From Bradyrhizobium sediminis (GTDB lineage: Bacteria; Pseudomonadota; Alphaproteobacteria; Rhizobiales; Xanthobacteraceae): a stretch of DNA of 64,000 bases. Below are positions 34,784 through 44,184 of this stretch, in pieces. A program made the position numbers and the translations under genes. The stretch lies in assembly GCF_018736105.1 (NCBI RefSeq), contig NZ_CP076135.1, positions 4,772,001-4,836,000 of the forward strand. The letters run 5' to 3'. The notes under the pieces are model-generated. The model was not told where the DNA came from, ran no database searches, and saw nothing but the letters and a program-made list of their open reading frames with translations. Numbering within the stretch: position 1 is the first letter of the stretch; each line of letters opens with the position of its first letter.

Positions 34784-35980
34784 ATGACAAAAACATTCCG
34801 CACCCTCGATGACGTCGACGTGAAGGGCAAGCGCGTGCTGCTGCGCGTCGATCTCAACGTGCCGATGGAAGACGGCCGCGTCACCGACGCCACACGGCTC
34901 GAGCGGATCGCGCCGACCATCACCGAGATCTCCGGCAAGGGCGGCAAGGTCGTGCTGCTCGCGCATTTCGGCCGGCCGAAGGGCCGCGACGCCAAGGATT
35001 CGCTGAAGCCGGTCGCATCGGCACTTTCCCACGTCATCCGGAAGCCGGTCGGCTTCGCCGAGGATTGCGTTGGCGAGGCCGCCGAAAAGGCGGTTGGCGC
35101 GATGAAGGGCGGCGACATTCTTTGCCTGGAGAATACCCGCTTCCACAAAGAAGAAGAGAAGAACGATCCCGCATTCGTAGCCGAACTCGCAAGACTCGGC
35201 GACATCTGGGTCAACGACGCCTTTTCGGCAGCGCACCGCGCGCACGCCTCCACCGAAGGCCTCGGCCACAAGCTGCCGGCCTATGCCGGACGCACCATGC
35301 AGGCCGAACTCGACGCGCTCGGCAAAGCGCTGGAAGCGCCGACCAAGCCCGTGATTGCGATCATCGGCGGCGCCAAGGTCTCCACCAAGATCGACCTCCT
35401 GGAAAACCTCGTCAGCAAGGTCGACGCGCTGGTGATCGGCGGCGGTATGGCCAACACCTTCCTGCATGCGCAGGGCGTCGGCATCGGCAAGTCGCTGGCG
35501 GAGAAGGAGCTGGCGGCGACCGCGCTGCGGATCATCGAGAAGGCGGAAGCCGCCAATTGCGCGATCATCCTGCCCGTCGACGCCGTCGTCGCCTATCACT
35601 TCGCGGCCAATGCGCCGGCGCAGGCCTACGGTCTCGACTCGATTCCCGCCGACGGCATGATCCTCGACGTCGGCCCGCAGTCGACCGCGCGGATCCATGC
35701 CGCGATCGACGACGCCGCGACGCTGGTCTGGAACGGCCCGCTCGGGGCGTTCGAGATGACCCCGTTCGACCGCGGCACCATGGTGGCGGCCAGGCACGCG
35801 GCGGAGCGGACCAGGGCCAAGAAGCTGATCTCGGTCGCCGGCGGCGGCGACACGGTGGCGGCGCTGAACCAGGCCGGCGTGGCCGGCGATTTCACCTATG
35901 TTTCGACCGCAGGCGGCGCGTTTCTCGAATGGATGGAAGGGAAACCATTGCCGGGCGTCGAGGTTTTGAAGATACGTTAG
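34784..35980 (+). CDS. pgk: Phosphoglycerate kinase
   Basis: This 398-residue kinase makes ATP from 1,3-bisphosphoglycerate. The N-terminal [27 protein letters not shown] and [16 protein letters not shown] segments bind 3-phosphoglycerate, and [11 protein letters not shown] near the C terminus closes the nucleotide site. Length is normal. A family B repeat lies just ahead, leaving only a weak GAGAC as ribosome site. Confidence 0.97.
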   Translation: MTKTFRTLDDVDVKGKRVLLRVDLNVPMEDGRVTDATRLERIAPTITEISGKGGKVVLLAHFGRPKGRDAKDSLKPVASALSHVIRKPVGFAEDCVGEAAEKAVGAMKGGDILCLENTRFHKEEEKNDPAFVAELARLGDIWVNDAFSAAHRAHASTEGLGHKLPAYAGRTMQAELDALGKALEAPTKPVIAIIGGAKVSTKIDLLENLVSKVDALVIGGGMANTFLHAQGVGIGKSLAEKELAATALRIIEKAEAANCAIILPVDAVVAYHFAANAPAQAYGLDSIPADGMILDVGPQSTARIHAAIDDAATLVWNGPLGAFEMTPFDRGTMVAARHAAERTRAKKLISVAGGGDTVAALNQAGVAGDFTYVSTAGGAFLEWMEGKPLPGVEVLKIR

Positions 35981-36023
35981 ACTGGGACGGGCCTTCCAGG
36001 CCCCAACGCGGAGAACAGGATAC

Positions 36024-37091
36024 ATGGCTCGCATCACGTTGCGTCAATTGCTCGATCACGCGGCGGAACACGACTACGGCGTGCCGGCCTTCAACATCAA
36101 CAATATGGAGCAGGCGCTCGCGATCATGGAGGCAGCCTCCAGTCTCGATGCCCCTGTGATCATCCAGGCCTCGCGCGGCGCGCGGTCCTACGCCAACGAC
36201 GTGATGCTCAAGCACATGATGGACGCGGTCACCGAAATCTATCCGCAGATTCCGGTCTGCGTGCATCTCGATCACGGCAACGAGCCCGCCACCTGCATGA
36301 CCGCGATCCAGGCCGGCTTCACCTCGGTGATGATGGACGGCTCGCTGAAGGCCGACGGCAAGAGCCCCGGCGACTGGGACTACAATGTCGGCGTCACCAA
36401 GACCGTCACCGACATGGCCCATCTCGGCGGCATTTCGGTGGAAGGCGAACTCGGCGTGCTCGGCTCGCTCGAGACCGGCATGGGCGACAAGGAAGACGGC
36501 CACGGCGCCGAAGGCAAGCTCTCCCACGACCAGCTTTTGACCAATCCAGACGAGGCCGTGAAGTTTGTCAAGGAGACCAAGGTCGACGCGCTGGCGATCG
36601 CGATGGGCACCTCGCACGGCGCCTACAAGTTCACCCGCAAGCCGGACGGCAATATCCTCGCCATGAACGTGATCGAGGAAATCCACCGCAAGCTGCCGAA
36701 CATGCATCTGGTGATGCACGGCTCGTCCTCGGTGCCGCAGGAGCTGCAGGACATCATCAACGCCAATGGCGGCAAGATGAAGCCGACCTGGGGCGTGCCG
36801 GTCGCCGAGATCCAGCGCGGCATCAAGAACGGCGTCCGCAAGATCAACATCGACACCGACAACCGGATGGCGATGACCGGCCAGATCCGGAAAGTGCTGA
36901 AGGACAATCCGGAAGAATTCGATCCGCGCAAATATCTCAAGCCGGCGATGGAAGCGATGGCGAAGCTCTGCAAGCAGCGCCTGCAGGAATTCAACACCGC
37001 GGGCCAGGCCGGCAAGATCAAGAAGGTGCTGACGACGGCGGAGATGGCGAAGCGCTACATCAAGGGCGAGCTCGATCCGAAAGTCGCGTAA
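36024..37091 (+). CDS. fba: Fructose-bisphosphate aldolase, class II (Calvin-cycle subtype)
   Basis: This 355-residue metal-dependent aldolase cleaves or forms fructose-1,6-bisphosphate. It begins [27 protein letters not shown]; zinc ligands are supplied by [11 protein letters not shown], the [10 protein letters not shown] region and the later MHGSSSVPQ segment. This is the Calvin-cycle subtype by sequence feel, but no rubisco or prk gene lies nearby. A class I aldolase gene follows immediately. Confidence 0.95.
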   Translation: MARITLRQLLDHAAEHDYGVPAFNINNMEQALAIMEAASSLDAPVIIQASRGARSYANDVMLKHMMDAVTEIYPQIPVCVHLDHGNEPATCMTAIQAGFTSVMMDGSLKADGKSPGDWDYNVGVTKTVTDMAHLGGISVEGELGVLGSLETGMGDKEDGHGAEGKLSHDQLLTNPDEAVKFVKETKVDALAIAMGTSHGAYKFTRKPDGNILAMNVIEEIHRKLPNMHLVMHGSSSVPQELQDIINANGGKMKPTWGVPVAEIQRGIKNGVRKINIDTDNRMAMTGQIRKVLKDNPEEFDPRKYLKPAMEAMAKLCKQRLQEFNTAGQAGKIKKVLTTAEMAKRYIKGELDPKVA

Positions 37092-37129
37092 CCGGCTTCC
37101 GGCGGTATTCTCCCGCGCCGCGCGTCTTC

Positions 37130-37158
37130 TTGGGTTTTGCCCGAGAACGGTCTATTTT
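37130..37158 (+). promoter_or_regulatory. Candidate sigma-70 promoter for the class I aldolase
   Basis: TTGGGT (37130-37135) and TATTTT (37153-37158) are separated by exactly 17 bases, 50 bases before the class I aldolase start. It would let this gene be expressed independently of the class II gene. Confidence 0.5.
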
Positions 37159-37168
37159 GGCCCGCAAC

Positions 37169-37198
37169 ACATTGCGTTCGGGAACATTGCGTTCGGGA
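37169..37198 (+). repeat. Tandem duplication in the class I aldolase leader
   Basis: ACATTGCGTTCGGGA occurs twice in direct succession (37169-37183, 37184-37198), with no mismatch. The second copy abuts the GGAGG ribosome site of the aldolase gene. Confidence 0.9.
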
Positions 37199-37208
37199 GG
37201 AGGTACCG

Positions 37209-38264
37209 ATGAATCTCGCCGATCTCAACAAGGTTGCGCTGGCGATGGTGACGCCAGGCAAGGGAATACTCGCCGCCGACGAATCGTCCGGCACCATCAA
37301 GAAGCGGTTCGACGCCATCCAGGTCGAGTCGACCGAGCAGTCCCGCCGCGACTATCGCGAAATGCTGTTCCGTTCGCAGGAGGCGATGAGCCAGTACATC
37401 TCCGGCGTCATTCTCTATGACGAGACGATCTGGCAGGAGGCCAGAGACGGCACCCCGCTGATCAGGCTGATCGAGCAATCCGGGGCGATCCCCGGCATCA
37501 AGGTCGATGAAGGCACCCAGGCCCTGCCGGGCTGTCCGGGCGAATTGGTCACGGCGGGCCTCGACAAGCTGGCCGAGAGGCTGAAGAAATATTATGAATG
37601 CGGCGCGCGCTTTGCCAAATGGCGCGCGGTGATCGATATCGGCCCGGGCACTAACGGCCCGGGCACTAATGGCCGGGGCATTCCGACCATGACGGCGATC
37701 CACGTCAACGCCCATGCGCTCGCGCGTTACGCCGCACTTTGCCAGGCCGCCCAGATCGTTCCTATCGTCGAGCCGGAAGTCCTGATGGACGGCGATCACG
37801 ACATCGATCGCTGTTATGAAGTGACGCAGCGCGTGCTCGACGAGACGTTCCGGGAATTGCGAGTCCAGCGCGTCGAGCTGGAGGGCATGATCCTGAAACC
37901 CAATATGGCGATCGCGGGCAAGAAATGCGCAAAGCAAGCTTCGGTTCAGGAGGTAGCGGAAAAAACCATCCGGCTGTTGAAAGCTTGCGTACCGGCGGCA
38001 GTGCCCGGCATCGCCTTTCTTTCCGGCGGGCAGTCCGACGAGGCCGCGACCGCGCATTTGAGCGCCATGAACCGCATTGGTGGCCTGCCGTGGCATCTTA
38101 CCTTCTCGTACGGCCGTGCGCTGCAGGCCGCGCCGCAGAAAGCCTGGTCGGGCAAGGCGGATAACGTCGCCGCGGGCCAGCGCGCCTTCATCCATCGCGC
38201 GCGTATGAATTCGCTCGCGAGCAGGGGCGAATGGAAGGCTGATCTGGAAAAGAAGGCGGCATAG
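37209..38264 (+). CDS. Fructose-bisphosphate aldolase, class I
   Basis: This 351-residue Schiff-base aldolase resembles the animal/plant type. It has GKGILAADESSGTIKKRF near the N terminus and VPIVEPEVLMDGDHDI in the middle. The Schiff-base lysine is in LEGMILKPNM. Between ARFAKWRAVIDI and IPTMTAIHVNAHALARY lies an unusual insert (residues about 145-158) made of 15-base repeats. GGGAGGAGG precedes the ATG. It is non-homologous to the class II enzyme beside it but catalyses the same reaction. Confidence 0.94.
   Translation: MNLADLNKVALAMVTPGKGILAADESSGTIKKRFDAIQVESTEQSRRDYREMLFRSQEAMSQYISGVILYDETIWQEARDGTPLIRLIEQSGAIPGIKVDEGTQALPGCPGELVTAGLDKLAERLKKYYECGARFAKWRAVIDIGPGTNGPGTNGRGIPTMTAIHVNAHALARYAALCQAAQIVPIVEPEVLMDGDHDIDRCYEVTQRVLDETFRELRVQRVELEGMILKPNMAIAGKKCAKQASVQEVAEKTIRLLKACVPAAVPGIAFLSGGQSDEAATAHLSAMNRIGGLPWHLTFSYGRALQAAPQKAWSGKADNVAAGQRAFIHRARMNSLASRGEWKADLEKKAA
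37641..37685 (+). repeat. 15-base tandem repeat inside the class I aldolase gene
   Basis: Three successive 15-base units (37641, 37656, 37671) encode GPGTN, GPGTN and GRGIP. The first two are identical except for the last base; the third is diverged. Class I aldolases normally have one such G-x-G-I-P segment, so roughly 10 residues have been added in frame. Confidence 0.85.
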
Positions 38265-38266
38265 AT

Positions 38267-38947
38267 TTGGCCACTAAACCCGTTCCGCCGCGCCCCGTGC
38301 CGCGTCTCTATCTCGCGACGCCCGAGGTAGACGATCCGTCGGCGCTGATCGCAAGCCTGCCGGGGCTGCTGGCCAAGGCGGATGTCGCGGCGGTGCTGGT
38401 GCGGCTCAAGCCGACCGACCAGCGCACCATGATTTCGCGGGTCAAGGCGCTGGCGCCTGCGATCCAGGGCAGCGGAGCGGCGTTGCTGCTCGACGGCCAT
38501 GTCGAGCTGGTGGCCCGCGCCGGCGCCGATGGCGCGCATCTGACCGGCATCGCGGCCATGGAAGAGGCGCTGCCGTCGCTGAAGCCCGACCGCATCGCCG
38601 GCGTCGGCGGGCTCTCGACCCGGCACGATTCGATGGCGGCGGGCGAGGCCGGCGCGGATTACGTGCTGTTCGGCGAACCCGATGCCGCGGGACTCAGGCC
38701 CTCGGCCGAGGCGATCGCCGAGCGGCTGGAATGGTGGGCAGAACTGTTCGAGCCGCCCTGCGTCGGCTATGCCGCCTCGCGCGAGGAAGCCCATGAATTC
38801 GCCGCCGCGGGTGCGGATTTCGTGCTGGTCGGCGATTTCATCTGGAACGACAGGCGCGGCCCGGCGGCGGCTTTGATGGATGCGGAGCAAGCCATCCGGC
38901 AGGCGCATGCCGCGGCGTCCGGAAAAGCCAAGGCCGAGCAGGGATAA
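38267..38947 (+). CDS. ThiE-like (thiamine phosphate synthase family) protein, divergent
   Basis: This 226-residue protein has the TIM-barrel pattern of thiamine phosphate synthase: VARAGADGAHLTG, AGVGGLSTRHDSMAAGEAGADYVLFGE and GADFVLVGDFIW. The usual NDR and GQxD active-site signatures are not intact (LDGHVELVARAGADGAHLTG instead), so the catalytic role is uncertain. It starts at TTG, 2 bases after the aldolase stop, and is surely co-translated with it. It may be a second, specialised ThiE-like protein. Confidence 0.72.
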   Translation: MATKPVPPRPVPRLYLATPEVDDPSALIASLPGLLAKADVAAVLVRLKPTDQRTMISRVKALAPAIQGSGAALLLDGHVELVARAGADGAHLTGIAAMEEALPSLKPDRIAGVGGLSTRHDSMAAGEAGADYVLFGEPDAAGLRPSAEAIAERLEWWAELFEPPCVGYAASREEAHEFAAAGADFVLVGDFIWNDRRGPAAALMDAEQAIRQAHAAASGKAKAEQG

Positions 38948-38955
38948 CGCCGGAG

Positions 38956-40041
38956 ATGAAGATCCTGCGTCCCGTATCGATTCTCGCAAGCTGCCTGCTG
39001 TGGCCGGCCGGCGCGGTGGCGCAGATCTCGCTGACGCCGCCGGCCGTTGCGACGCCGCCGGCGCAGAGCAAGCCGCAAGAAAAACCCAAGGATAAGCCGA
39101 AGCCGCCGGTCGCCGCCAGGAAGCCCGCTCCGGCCGCAACGCCGAAGCCCACGGCAACGCCTGCGCCGACTGCGACCGTCACTCCCGCCCCCGTCTTCGA
39201 GGATCCCAACGTCGACCTGGTCTACGGCGCCTATCAGCGCGGGCAATACAAGACCGCCTTCGATCTTGCGAGCAACCGCGCGCAGTTCAACGGCGATCCC
39301 AAGGCGATGACCATGCTCGGCGAGCTCTACGCCAATGCGATGGGCGTCAAGCGCGACTATGCGAAGGCGGCCGAGTGGTACAAGCGCGCCGCCGACGGCG
39401 GCGACCGCGAGGGCATGTTCGCACTCGCCATGCTGCGACTGGCCGGGCGCGGCGGCCCCGTCAACCGCGAGGAGGCGGTGAAACTGCTGGCGTCCTCGGC
39501 CAAGCTCGGCAACCCCAAGGCAGCCTACAATCTTGCCCTGCTCTATCTCGACGGGCAGACGCTGCCGCAGGACGTCCGGCGCGCCGCCGAACTGCTCCGC
39601 GTCGCCGCCGACGCCGGCAATCCGGAGGCGCAATACGCGCTCGCCACCTTCTACAAGGAAGGCACCGGCGTCGCCAAAGACATTGATAAGGCGGTTCGGC
39701 TGCTGCAGGCGGCGTCGCTGGCCGGCAATGTCGACGCCGAGGTCGAATACGCCATCGCGCTCTACAACGGCACCGGCACCCCGAAGAACGAGGCCGCCGC
39801 GGTGGCGCTGCTGCGCAAGGCGGCCAGGCAGAACAGCCCGATCGCGCAAAACCGCCTCGCGCGCGTGCTGGTGAGCGGCCAGGGCGCGCCTGTCGACAAG
39901 ATCGAGGGCCTGAAATGGCACATTGTTGCGAAAACCTCGGGCAAAGGCGACCCCACGCTCGACGAGGCGCTGGCCGCCCTCAGCCCCGAGGACCGCACCA
40001 AGGCCCAGGAGGCCGCCCGCAAATGGCTCGGCACCAAATGA
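38956..40041 (+). CDS. Sel1-repeat (TPR-like) exported protein
   Basis: This 361-residue protein has a signal peptide ending GAVAQ and a Pro/Ala/Thr/Lys-rich linker (about residues 30-80). At least six Sel1 repeats of about 36 residues follow (AMTMLGELYANAMGVKRDYAKAA, then EGMFALAMLRLAGRGG and AAYNLALLYLDGQ). Such repeats form a solenoid for protein contacts, often in cell-envelope or signalling complexes. It starts 8 bases after the ThiE-like gene. The partner is unknown. Confidence 0.85.
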   Translation: MKILRPVSILASCLLWPAGAVAQISLTPPAVATPPAQSKPQEKPKDKPKPPVAARKPAPAATPKPTATPAPTATVTPAPVFEDPNVDLVYGAYQRGQYKTAFDLASNRAQFNGDPKAMTMLGELYANAMGVKRDYAKAAEWYKRAADGGDREGMFALAMLRLAGRGGPVNREEAVKLLASSAKLGNPKAAYNLALLYLDGQTLPQDVRRAAELLRVAADAGNPEAQYALATFYKEGTGVAKDIDKAVRLLQAASLAGNVDAEVEYAIALYNGTGTPKNEAAAVALLRKAARQNSPIAQNRLARVLVSGQGAPVDKIEGLKWHIVAKTSGKGDPTLDEALAALSPEDRTKAQEAARKWLGTK

Positions 40042-40131
40042 ACCGCCTTGACGCCACCCCAACCGCAGGGCACCCAGTCCGAAGCCGATGATGGCATCGG
40101 GCCGTTTCTCTCAACAGTACAAGCCGGGATC

Positions 40132-40926
40132 ATGCTGCAATCAGCCCTTATGAACGTCATGGTCAAGGCCGCGCGCCGCGCCGGCCGCAGCCTCAAGCGC
40201 GACCTCGGCGAGATCGAGAACCTTCAGGTGTCGCTGAAGGGGCCGGCCAATTTCGTCTCGCTGGCCGACAAGCGCGCCGAGGAAATGCTGCTCGCCGATC
40301 TCACCAAGGCGCGGCCGGGCTACGGCTTCATCGGCGAGGAAGGCGGCGTCCGGATCGGCGACGACAAGACCCATACCTGGATCGTCGACCCGCTCGACGG
40401 CACCACCAACTTCCTGCACGGCATTCCGCAATTTGCGATTTCGATCGGCCTGCAGCGCGAGGGCACGCTGATCGCCGGCGTGATCTACAATCCCGCCAAT
40501 GACGAGCTCTATACCGCAGAGCGCGGCAAGGGCGCCTTTCTCAACGACCAGCGGCTGCGCGTCGCCGGCCGCCGCCAGCTCGGCGACTGCGTGATCGCCT
40601 GCGGGCTGCCGCATATCGGACGCGGCGACCACGAGCTGTCGCGCCGGGAAATGACCGAAATCCAGAACCGGGTGGCCGGCCTACGCCGGTTCGGCGCCGC
40701 CTCGCTCGACATGGCCTTCGTCGCCGCCGGCCGCCTCGACGGCTATTGGGAACGCAACCTGCAGCCCTGGGACATGGCAGCCGGCCAGATCATCGTCCGC
40801 GAGGCCGGCGGCACCGTCTCCGGCATCGAAGGCAATGACGACGCGCTGAAATCAGGCAACGTGGTCTGCGGCAACGAATACATCCACGCGGAGCTGGTGA
40901 AGATTTTGAAGCCGCTGGGGAAGTGA
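40132..40926 (+). CDS. Inositol monophosphatase family protein
   Basis: This 264-residue Mg-dependent phosphatase has the family motifs GEEGG, WIVDPLDGTTNFLHGIPQFAISIGL (about residues 84-108) and WDMAAGQIIVREAGG. The start MLQSALMNVMVKAARRAGRSLKRDLGEIE is typical for this alphaproteobacterial form; a TTG frame opening 84 bases earlier is less likely. It resembles SuhB. The exact substrate (myo-inositol phosphate or another sugar phosphate) is not fixed by the sequence. Confidence 0.92.
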   Translation: MLQSALMNVMVKAARRAGRSLKRDLGEIENLQVSLKGPANFVSLADKRAEEMLLADLTKARPGYGFIGEEGGVRIGDDKTHTWIVDPLDGTTNFLHGIPQFAISIGLQREGTLIAGVIYNPANDELYTAERGKGAFLNDQRLRVAGRRQLGDCVIACGLPHIGRGDHELSRREMTEIQNRVAGLRRFGAASLDMAFVAAGRLDGYWERNLQPWDMAAGQIIVREAGGTVSGIEGNDDALKSGNVVCGNEYIHAELVKILKPLGK

Positions 40927-40934
40927 ATTCATTC

Positions 40935-41019
40935 GTCATGCCCGGACTTGATCCGGGCATCCATCAATCTTCACAAAACGATTTGGCAAGATGGATTGCC
41001 GGGTCAGCCCGGCAATGAC
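40935..41019. repeat. Mosaic palindromic repeat, family A copy 2
   Basis: This 85-bp element reads GTCATGCCCGGA...TCCGGGCATCCA, a 30-base spacer, then TGGATTGCCGGG...CCCGGCAATGAC. It lies between the convergent inositol-phosphatase and RND-pump genes, 3 bases from the pump stop. It could act as a bidirectional terminator. Confidence 0.85.
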
Positions 41020-41022
41020 GGG

Positions 41023-44000
41023 CTATTGGACGGGCTTCGCAGGCGCTCCCTGCGGCTCCACCGCCACCGCCTCTTCCACCTTCTCCCGATCCCCCGCCAG
41101 CACCCGCTGCACCACCACGAAGAACACCGGCACCATCAAGAGCGCCAGCACCACCACGGCGATCATGCCGCCCATCACGCTGGTGCCGAGCGCCTGCTGG
41201 CTGGCGCCGCCGGCGCCGGTCGCGATCACCATCGGCAGCACGCCGCAGACGAAGGCAAGGCCGGTCATCAGGATCGGGCGGAAGCGAAGGCTGCAGGCTT
41301 CCACCGTCGCCTCGATCAGCGGCTTGCCCTGGGCGCGCAAATCCCTGGCGAATTCGATGATCAGGATGGCGTCTTTCGCGGCCAGCCCGATGATGGTGAT
41401 CAGGCCGACCGTAAAGTAGACGTCGTTCGGCAGGCCGCGCATTGTCGCCGCCAGCACCGCGCCGCAGATGCCGAGCGGCACTGTCAGCAGCACCGCCAGC
41501 GGGATGGTCCAGCTTTCATAGAGCGCGGCGAGACACAGGAAAACCACCAGCGCCGACAGCGCCAGCAGGAACGGCGCCTGCGAGCCCGACAGTTTTTCCT
41601 GCAGCGATTGTCCGGTCCATTCATAGCCGAAGCCGCGCGGCAGCTTGCCCGCGAGCCGTTCCATCTCGGCGATGGCATCGCCCGAGGTAAATCCCGGCCT
41701 CGCCTCGCCGCTGATGCGCACCGCGGGGTAGTAATTAAAGCCGGCGATCTGCGTCGGCCCCTTCGACCATTCCACCGAAGCAAAGGCGGAAAACGGCACC
41801 AGCTGGCCGCGGCTGTTCTTGACGTTGTAGTTGAGAATATCGTCGGCGTTCATGCGGCTGCCGCGATCGGCCTGCACGATCACCCGCTGCATCCGGCCGC
41901 GGTTCGGGAAGTCGTTGATGTAGTTCGAGCCGAGATTGGTCGAGATCGTGTTGTTGATGTCCTCGAAGGTGACGCCGAACGCGCCCGCCTTCTCGCGGTC
42001 GATCATCAGATTGACCTGCGGTCCCGGCGGCAGGCCTTCGACATAGACCTTTTGCAGGACCCGGCTCGCATTGGCTTCCGCGATCAGCCGGTCGGCGGCG
42101 GCGACCAGTGCCGGATAGCCCTTCTGCCCGCGATCCTGCAGGCGGAAGCTGAACCCCGAGGAATTGCCGAGGTTGTCTATCGGCGGCGGCTGCAGCGCGG
42201 AAATCCTGGCGTCGCGGATCGACGACAAATCGCGGTTGATGTCGGCGACAATGACGGCCGCCGAATCCTTCGGCCCGCGTTCCGACCAGTCCTTCAGGGT
42301 GATGAAGGCCTGGGCGGTGTTGATGCCCTGGCCGAGAAAACTGAAGCCGGTGAGGAACGTCACGGTGTCGACGCCTGCGCGCTGCGCCAGGTATTTCTCG
42401 ACCTTTTCGACCGCCGCCTCGGTGCGCGCGAACGAGGAGTCCGACGGCGTCTGCACGTCGGTGGTGATGAAACCCTGATCGTCGACCGGGAGAAAGCCGC
42501 CGGGAAGGCGAATGAAGGCCCAGCTCAGTCCGAGCAGCAATGCGACGTAGATCAGCATCAGCCGCCCGGTGCGCTTCAGCGACCAGCCCACCGTGCCGGC
42601 ATAGCGTTCCCTGACGTTGTCGAGGTTGCGGTTGAACCAGCCGAACACGCCCTTGCGGGCAAACACATGCCCGGCCTCGACCGGCTTCAGCAGCGTCGCG
42701 CACAGCGCGGGCGTCAGCGACATCGCCAGCAGCGCCGAAAACGCGATGGCGGCGACCATGGTGACCGAGAACTGCCGGTAGATCACGCCGACCGATCCCG
42801 GAAAGAACGCCATCGGCACGAACACGGCGATCAGCACCAGCGTGATGCCGATGATGGCGCCCGTGATCTGCGACATCGCCTTGCGGGTGGCTTCCTTCGG
42901 CGGCAACCCTTCCTCCGACATGATGCGCTCGACGTTCTCGACCACCACGATGGCGTCGTCGACCAGGATGCCGACCGCCAGCACCATGCCGAACATCGTC
43001 AGCATGTTGATCGAATAGCCCGCGGCCAGCAGTGTCGCACAGGTGCCGAGCAGCGCCACCGGCACCACGATGGTCGGAATGATGGTGTAGCGGATGTTCT
43101 GCAGGAACAGGAACATCACGACGAACACCAGCAGCACCGCCTCGACCAGCGTCGACAACACCTTCTCGATCGATGCCTTCACCACCGGGGTGATGTTGTA
43201 GGGAATGTCGTAGGCGATGTTGGCGGGGAAGAACCGCGACAATTCCTTCATCTTGGCTTCGACCGCGCTTGCGGTAGCCAGCGCATTGCCGGTCGGCGAC
43301 AGCAGCACCGACAGGCCCGCGGTCGGCCGGCCGTTGAGACGGGTGGTGAACTGATAGCCCATGCCGCCGATCTCGATCCGGGCGACGTCGCGCAGGCGGA
43401 CGGTCGAACCGTCCGGATTGGCGCGCAGGATGATCGCCCCGAATTCGTCGGGCGAGGAGAGCTGCCCCTTGACCAGAACCAGCGCCGAGATCTTCTGCTC
43501 CGGCGTACTCGGCTCGGCGCCGACGCTGCCGGAGGCGACCTGCGCGTTCTGGGCGCTGATCGCCCTGGTCACGTCATCCGCCGTCAGGCCATAGCCGACG
43601 AGCCTGGCGGGATCGATCCAGATTCGCAAGCTGCGCTCGGTGGAATAAAGCGTGGCGCGGCCGACGCCGGGAATGCGCCGGATTTCGCCGAGGATGTTGC
43701 GGATCATGAAGTCGCCGAGCCCGACTTCGTCGAGACTGCCGTCGGTCGAACGCAGCGTGATGATCTGCAGCACCGCGCTGGAGGCTTCCTCGACCAGGAT
43801 ACCCTGCTGGATGACGGCGCGCGGCAGCCGCGCTTCGACGCGCTTGATGCGGTTCTGCACTTCGACCGAGGCCATGCCGGTGTCGGTGCCCGGCACGAAA
43901 TTGGCGATGATATCGACCTGTCCCAGCGAGTCGCTGGTGGATTCGAAGTTCAGGATGCCGTTGGCGCCGTTCAACTCCTCCTCGATCAGCCGCGTCACGC

Positions 44001-44178
44001 TGTTGTAGAGGTTTTCCGGCGAGGCGCCTGGATAGCTGGTCGAGATTGCGATCGAAGGCGGCGCAATGATCGGATACTGCGCCACCGCAAGCAGCGGGAT
44101 TGCGATCGCACCGATCAGGCAGATGAACAGCGCAACGACCCAGGCGAAGATCGGCCTGTCAATGAAGAAGCTCGGCAT
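41023..44178 (-). CDS. RND efflux pump inner-membrane transporter (HAE1 family)
   Basis: This 1051-residue proton-driven pump matches the AcrB/MexB/MexF plan: MPSFFIDRPIFAWVVALFI at the start, 12 transmembrane helices, and two large periplasmic loops. The proton relay is seen in GILVDDAIVVVENVERIM (paired Asp). The periplasmic GFSFLGQGINTAQAFI also fits. It follows its adaptor gene by 6 bases. No outer-membrane channel gene is adjacent, so a shared TolC-type protein is expected. Substrates cannot be predicted. Confidence 0.95.
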   Translation of the reverse strand: MPSFFIDRPIFAWVVALFICLIGAIAIPLLAVAQYPIIAPPSIAISTSYPGASPENLYNSVTRLIEEELNGANGILNFESTSDSLGQVDIIANFVPGTDTGMASVEVQNRIKRVEARLPRAVIQQGILVEEASSAVLQIITLRSTDGSLDEVGLGDFMIRNILGEIRRIPGVGRATLYSTERSLRIWIDPARLVGYGLTADDVTRAISAQNAQVASGSVGAEPSTPEQKISALVLVKGQLSSPDEFGAIILRANPDGSTVRLRDVARIEIGGMGYQFTTRLNGRPTAGLSVLLSPTGNALATASAVEAKMKELSRFFPANIAYDIPYNITPVVKASIEKVLSTLVEAVLLVFVVMFLFLQNIRYTIIPTIVVPVALLGTCATLLAAGYSINMLTMFGMVLAVGILVDDAIVVVENVERIMSEEGLPPKEATRKAMSQITGAIIGITLVLIAVFVPMAFFPGSVGVIYRQFSVTMVAAIAFSALLAMSLTPALCATLLKPVEAGHVFARKGVFGWFNRNLDNVRERYAGTVGWSLKRTGRLMLIYVALLLGLSWAFIRLPGGFLPVDDQGFITTDVQTPSDSSFARTEAAVEKVEKYLAQRAGVDTVTFLTGFSFLGQGINTAQAFITLKDWSERGPKDSAAVIVADINRDLSSIRDARISALQPPPIDNLGNSSGFSFRLQDRGQKGYPALVAAADRLIAEANASRVLQKVYVEGLPPGPQVNLMIDREKAGAFGVTFEDINNTISTNLGSNYINDFPNRGRMQRVIVQADRGSRMNADDILNYNVKNSRGQLVPFSAFASVEWSKGPTQIAGFNYYPAVRISGEARPGFTSGDAIAEMERLAGKLPRGFGYEWTGQSLQEKLSGSQAPFLLALSALVVFLCLAALYESWTIPLAVLLTVPLGICGAVLAATMRGLPNDVYFTVGLITIIGLAAKDAILIIEFARDLRAQGKPLIEATVEACSLRFRPILMTGLAFVCGVLPMVIATGAGGASQQALGTSVMGGMIAVVVLALLMVPVFFVVVQRVLAGDREKVEEAVAVEPQGAPAKPVQ

Positions 44179-44184
44179 CGGCCG

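Noticed and set aside
31522..38264. Calvin-cycle (cbb) operon
   Set aside because: Transketolase, GAPDH, PGK and aldolase are present, but there is no rubisco, phosphoribulokinase or CbbR gene. The set is better read as general central-carbon metabolism.
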